7,993 bases of DNA from Actinomycetes bacterium (GTDB lineage Bacteria; Actinomycetota; Acidimicrobiia; Acidimicrobiales; RAAP-2). The notes beneath the pieces were generated by a model, which saw nothing but the letters and a program-made list of their open reading frames with translations, was not told where the DNA came from and searched no databases. Shown in pieces: positions 5,929-7,993 of this stretch (its first letter is position 1; the number at the start of each line of letters is the position of its first letter). The DNA is taken from contig JAJYMD010000142.1 of the NCBI GenBank assembly GCA_021787255.1, positions 1 through 7,993 on the forward strand, written 5' to 3'. A program made the position numbers and the translations under genes.

Positions 5929-6094
5929 GAGCCTCTCGGCGAGCATTCGCTCGCTCAGCCCGGGCACCAAGCACACGAGCTCGGAGAAGCGGGCGGGCCC
6001 CTCGAGAAGGGTGGAGATGATCAGTCCGTTCCAGTCCGTTCCAGCGCTTGCCGAGCAGTCCAACCATTCCGAACGTTTGGAGGACATCGGTCAC
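5929..6094 (-). pseudogene. HxlR/DUF24-type regulator fragment, frameshifted and truncated
   Basis: HxlR-family proteins are winged-helix regulators, many of which sense electrophiles or redox stress. From GTG 6094 one frame reads VTDVLQTFGMVGLLGKRWNG. A second frame then continues LIISTLLEGPARFSEL and VPGLSERMLAERL. Joined, these give the family signature GKRW-x-x-L-I-I-x-x-L-x-x-GPxRFSEL-x-x-x-xPGLSERML. The break coincides with an exact 10-bp duplication at 6022-6041; removing one copy restores the frame. After ERL (about 5929) the wing and C-terminal helix, usually about 50 more residues, are not recognisable in any frame. The second frame stays open into the DUF503 gene. The regulator is thus unlikely to work, unless the duplication is a sequencing error, and even then it would lack its C-terminal part. 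Confidence 0.75.
6022..6041. repeat. 10-bp exact tandem duplication
   Basis: CAGTCCGTTC occurs twice in immediate succession (6022-6031 and 6032-6041). The length is not a multiple of three and the duplication lies inside the HxlR-like frame exactly where homology changes reading frame. It is the likely cause of the frameshift. Confidence 0.9.
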
Positions 6095-6283
6095 GTGCGT
6101 CGCCTCGATCTGCTCGTCTCCGGCTGGTTCCTCGGGGGCTACGCCGCCGTGCATGGCGTCAAGAAGCTGTTCGGCGCGTTCGCAGGTCACGGCCTCGAGG
6201 CGATGGCGGCGGGCTTCGGTTCGATCGGCCTGCGGTCCCCCAAAGCCATGGCCACGAGCGCGAGACTGTCGCAGCGCTCGTGA
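6095..6283 (+). pseudogene. DoxX-like membrane protein, truncated to the N-terminal part
   Basis: GTG 6095 opens a 62-codon frame. It begins RRLDLLVSGWFLGGYAAVHG and continues VKKLFGAFAGHGLEAMAAGF then GSIGLRSPKAMAT. This matches the start of DoxX-family proteins: first membrane helix, HGxxKLFGxFGGxGL, then F-x-x-x-G-L-x-P. DoxX proteins usually have about 130-150 residues and four helices. Here a TGA follows soon after the first conserved block, and I see no clear continuation of helices 2-4 in the other frames. GGAGGA (6079-6084) gives a ribosome site at 10-base spacing, inside the HxlR-like fragment on the other strand. The VOC gene follows 43 bases downstream on the same strand. A short single-helix protein could still be made, but loss of function is more likely. 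Confidence 0.65.
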
Positions 6284-6326
6284 CGGCGGCTCACGCGTAC
6301 GCGACACACAGCGAGGAGGCGAGACG

Positions 6327-6782
6327 ATGAAGATCCGCGAGCTGGGCCACATCGTGCTCTACGTCAGCGATCTCGAGCGCTCCCGCCGTTTCTACGGCGA
6401 GGTGCTCGGATGGGACGAGATCGCAGGCGACGTCCCCCTCGGGGTCCCGGCCGCAGGGTTCACCTCGGGGCGCACCCACCACGAGCTCCTCCTCATCGAG
6501 GTCGGGCCGTCGGCTGCACCGATCCCGCAGGGCCGCAGACTGGGCCTCTACCACTTCGGGCTGAAGGTGGGCGACAGCGACGACGACCTGCGCGAGGTCC
6601 TCGAGCACCTCGCAGCACATGGCGTGCCGATCAACGGCGCGAGCGACCACACCGTCACGCACTCGCTGTACATCTCCGACCCGGACGGCAACGAGATCGA
6701 GCTGTACGTCGACGTCCTCCCGCGCGAGGAGTGGCGCGACCCGGCGGCCGTCTTCGCCCCGATCCGGCCTCTGCGCCTCTAG
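6327..6782 (+). CDS. VOC-family protein, CatE/extradiol-dioxygenase-like
   Basis: The 151-residue protein has the paired beta-alpha-beta-beta-beta modules of the vicinal oxygen chelate superfamily. Module one begins LGHIVLYVSDLERSRRFYGEVLG (7-29). Module two covers GLYHFGLKV (73-81) to DPDGNEIELYVDV (118-130). Three metal ligands fit the two-His-one-Glu facial triad: His8, His76 and Glu125. The segment with His108, Tyr115 and DPDGN resembles type I extradiol dioxygenases such as CatE more than glyoxalase I, but substrate cannot be read from sequence. Start ATG 6327 has AGGAGG (6314-6319) seven bases upstream. Its neighbours, a DoxX-like fragment on the same strand and an HxlR-like fragment divergent from it, echo loci for catechol or quinone stress. 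This gene appears intact. Confidence 0.88.
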   Translation: MKIRELGHIVLYVSDLERSRRFYGEVLGWDEIAGDVPLGVPAAGFTSGRTHHELLLIEVGPSAAPIPQGRRLGLYHFGLKVGDSDDDLREVLEHLAAHGVPINGASDHTVTHSLYISDPDGNEIELYVDVLPREEWRDPAAVFAPIRPLRL

Positions 6783-6820
6783 GCGCCTCGCCGTCGCCGG
6801 CGATGGACGGCGATCGGCGC
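6783..6820 (+). terminator. Hairpin directly after the VOC gene
   Basis: GCGCC (6783-6787) pairs with GGCGC (6816-6820). The stem then continues, past a two-base bulge, with TCGCCGTC (6788-6795) against GACGGCGA (6806-6813). The 13-bp stem begins at the first base after the TAG stop and has a ten-base loop. There is no U-tract, so termination is inferred. Confidence 0.55.
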
Positions 6821-7082
6821 AGGCAGGAGCATTCCGTACGCAGGTACAAGGACGGTCCAAAGATCGGATAGGTCAGCAGGGTGCCGGCGGCCGCGCCGTC
6901 CCGGCGGCCCGACTGCCCGCCGGTCGCTCCGAGGAGGACGAGCCTCGCCAGGAGCTCGGTCCCTTGGCTGACCACGATCCTCGTCTCCCCCCTGCAGGAC
7001 TGGTCCCGACCGAAGGACCCGGGCTCGGCGACGCTGCCCGAGTCCTCCCACTTCCCGGTCGGCTGATCAGTGCCACGAGATC

Positions 7083-7119
7083 TGCGCCCGCCGGCGCATT
7101 CCTCGGGTGGGGGACCCGG
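7083..7119 (-). terminator. Two small hairpins after the mscS-like gene
   Basis: On the gene's strand, 21 bases past its stop, comes a hairpin formed by CGGGT/ACCCG (7104-7118) around a five-base loop, with an outer G-U pair. It is followed by a TGCGCC/GGCGCA stem (7083-7098) with a four-base loop. Neither has a U-tract. Together they are a reasonable but unproven terminator. Confidence 0.4.
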
Positions 7120-7140
7120 AAGCGGCAGTGCGGAGCCATG

Positions 7141-7857
7141 CTAGGGCGGGCCGTCGCCGGGCACGGCGTCCTCGGCCGGGTGGCTCACGGCTGTCAGCGT
7201 CGAGGCGGCCGGAGCCGCGGGGGCCGTCGGCGCAGCCGGTGGGGGAAGCGGCGTGCTGGGTGTGGACACCACCCCTGCCGCGAGCATCGCGGAGTTCGGG
7301 ATCCGAAGCACGCCGTCGTCGGTCTGCAGCGTGACGTAGGTGAGGGACAACTCCAGGACCCTCGCGTCGAAGATCCCCCCGAGCGAGCCCGAGCGCACAC
7401 GGATGCGCTGACCGACACGGAACGGCTTGGCCATGATGAGGACGAGCCCGGCGAAGACGTTGCCGAGGCTCTGCTGGGCCGCAATGCCGAGCACGACCCC
7501 CGCGAGACCTGCGCCGACGAGGAGGTGCTCGATGGACACGTTCAGCACGGCGAGCACGCCGAAGATCACGATCAGGTAGCCGACCGCGCCCGCGATGATC
7601 CGGATGGCGCTGCCGGCGGTGGGCAAGGACATCGAAGACACGTGGTGCGCGAGGAGCCGCGAGACTCGGTTCGTCGACACGGTGCCGAAGACGCACAGGG
7701 CGCCCGCGCTGGTCCAGGCGATGAGACGCGCGTTCAGGTGAGGCCCCGAGACGTGGCCGAAGGCTGAGCCGGCGACGAGGGCGGCGAGCGCGACGGCGCC
7801 GGTGAAGACGGCGACCGCCCAGCGACGCCACGTCGACGGGGCTGGCGCACCAGTCAC
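7141..7857 (-). CDS. MscS-family mechanosensitive channel, short form
   Basis: MscS channels open under membrane tension and release solutes during osmotic downshift. The 238-residue protein has membrane segments at about 12-35, 45-61 and 84-107. The pore helix follows (112-146), with GAGLAGVVLGIAAQQSLGNV and AGLVLIMAKPFRVGQ, the family's Gly/Ala-packed helix followed by the PFRxGxxI turn. A beta domain (148-194) contains VLELSLTYVTLQTDDG and the hallmark IPNS (186-189). After residue 198 the family's C-terminal alpha/beta domain is replaced by a Pro/Ala/Thr-rich tail (198-238), making it shorter than E. coli MscS (286). The start is GTG 7857, the first start codon in this frame; its ribosome site (AGGGCGGG) is weak and distant. 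It stands alone, with no recognisable promoter in 7858-7993. Confidence 0.9.
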   Translation of the reverse strand: MTGAPAPSTWRRWAVAVFTGAVALAALVAGSAFGHVSGPHLNARLIAWTSAGALCVFGTVSTNRVSRLLAHHVSSMSLPTAGSAIRIIAGAVGYLIVIFGVLAVLNVSIEHLLVGAGLAGVVLGIAAQQSLGNVFAGLVLIMAKPFRVGQRIRVRSGSLGGIFDARVLELSLTYVTLQTDDGVLRIPNSAMLAAGVVSTPSTPLPPPAAPTAPAAPAASTLTAVSHPAEDAVPGDGPP

Positions 7858-7993
7858 GGTCGCGGCCCGCCCTGTTCCCTCGTCGTCACGGTCACCGCAC
7901 CTGTCCCTGCACTCTCGTCCCGGGCCGCCGCGCCGACGTGCCTTCTGCCAGCCTCGGTCCCGCCGGACACCCTCGGGAGCGGCCCGCCGGACA

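Larger units (their letters stand above)
6783..7140. other. Convergent intergenic region, no gene seen
   Basis: This 358-base stretch lies between the VOC gene and the converging mscS-like gene. Its open frames show no family motif and run through GC-rich shadow sequence. Apart from the hairpin at the VOC end and the two hairpins at the mscS end, I see no further structure in it. Confidence 0.6.

Noticed and set aside
6048..6326. In-frame upstream extension of the VOC gene
   Set aside because: VOC homology begins at MKIRELGH, and ATG 6327 has an ideal AGGAGG; the extension overlaps the DoxX-like fragment in another frame.
5390..6352. 320-codon minus frame covering the HxlR/DUF503 region as one gene
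   Set aside because: Only about 20 codons (6035-6094) carry HxlR homology; the rest is low-complexity shadow of DoxX-like, HxlR second-frame and DUF503 sequence.
7067..7831. Minus-strand Arg-rich frame overlapping the channel gene
   Set aside because: It is a shifted reading of the mscS-like gene, whose own frame holds the pore helix and IPNS motif.

Overview
The window is high-GC bacterial DNA with actinobacterial features: GC-rich third codon positions, several GTG starts, a DUF1707 membrane protein, and an L,D-transpeptidase preceded by a bacterial Ig-like domain. The last of these suggests an acidimicrobial-type actinobacterium, but I cannot fix the taxon from sequence alone. No phage, transposase, CRISPR array, rRNA or tRNA was seen.

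Layout. Bases 65-2070 (+) hold an archease-rtcB RNA-repair pair joined by a GTGA stop/start overlap. Bases 2132-2233 (+) contain a well-conserved thiamine pyrophosphate (TPP) riboswitch. No thiamine gene follows it; the next recognisable gene is on the opposite strand. That gene (2319-2903, -) encodes a DUF1707 membrane protein. It is divergent from a small four-helix membrane protein (3190-3636, +), which ends before a strong hairpin (3683-3714). An L,D-transpeptidase (3752-5146, +) follows, with two hydrophobic N-terminal segments and TSG repeats between them.

Bases 5147-5490 are a repeat- and hairpin-rich convergent intergenic region. Bases 5491-6782 look like a decayed redox/electrophile-response locus beside a housekeeping gene. 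In order they hold an intact DUF503 (YlxP-like) gene (-), an HxlR/DUF24-type regulator fragment (-) frameshifted by a 10-bp tandem duplication, a truncated DoxX-like fragment (+), and an intact VOC/extradiol-dioxygenase-like gene (+). The order regulator / DoxX / VOC resembles the Bacillus subtilis CatD-CatE systems controlled by YodB and CatR, but here only the VOC gene looks intact. Bases 7141-7857 (-) encode a short MscS-type channel with a Pro/Ala tail.

The two strongest unusual signals are the TPP riboswitch with no thiamine gene, including a downstream 10-bp complement that could form a switch, and the HxlR-DoxX remnant whose two GTG start codons abut inside one CACGTG. I did not find a convincing wholly new multi-gene system.
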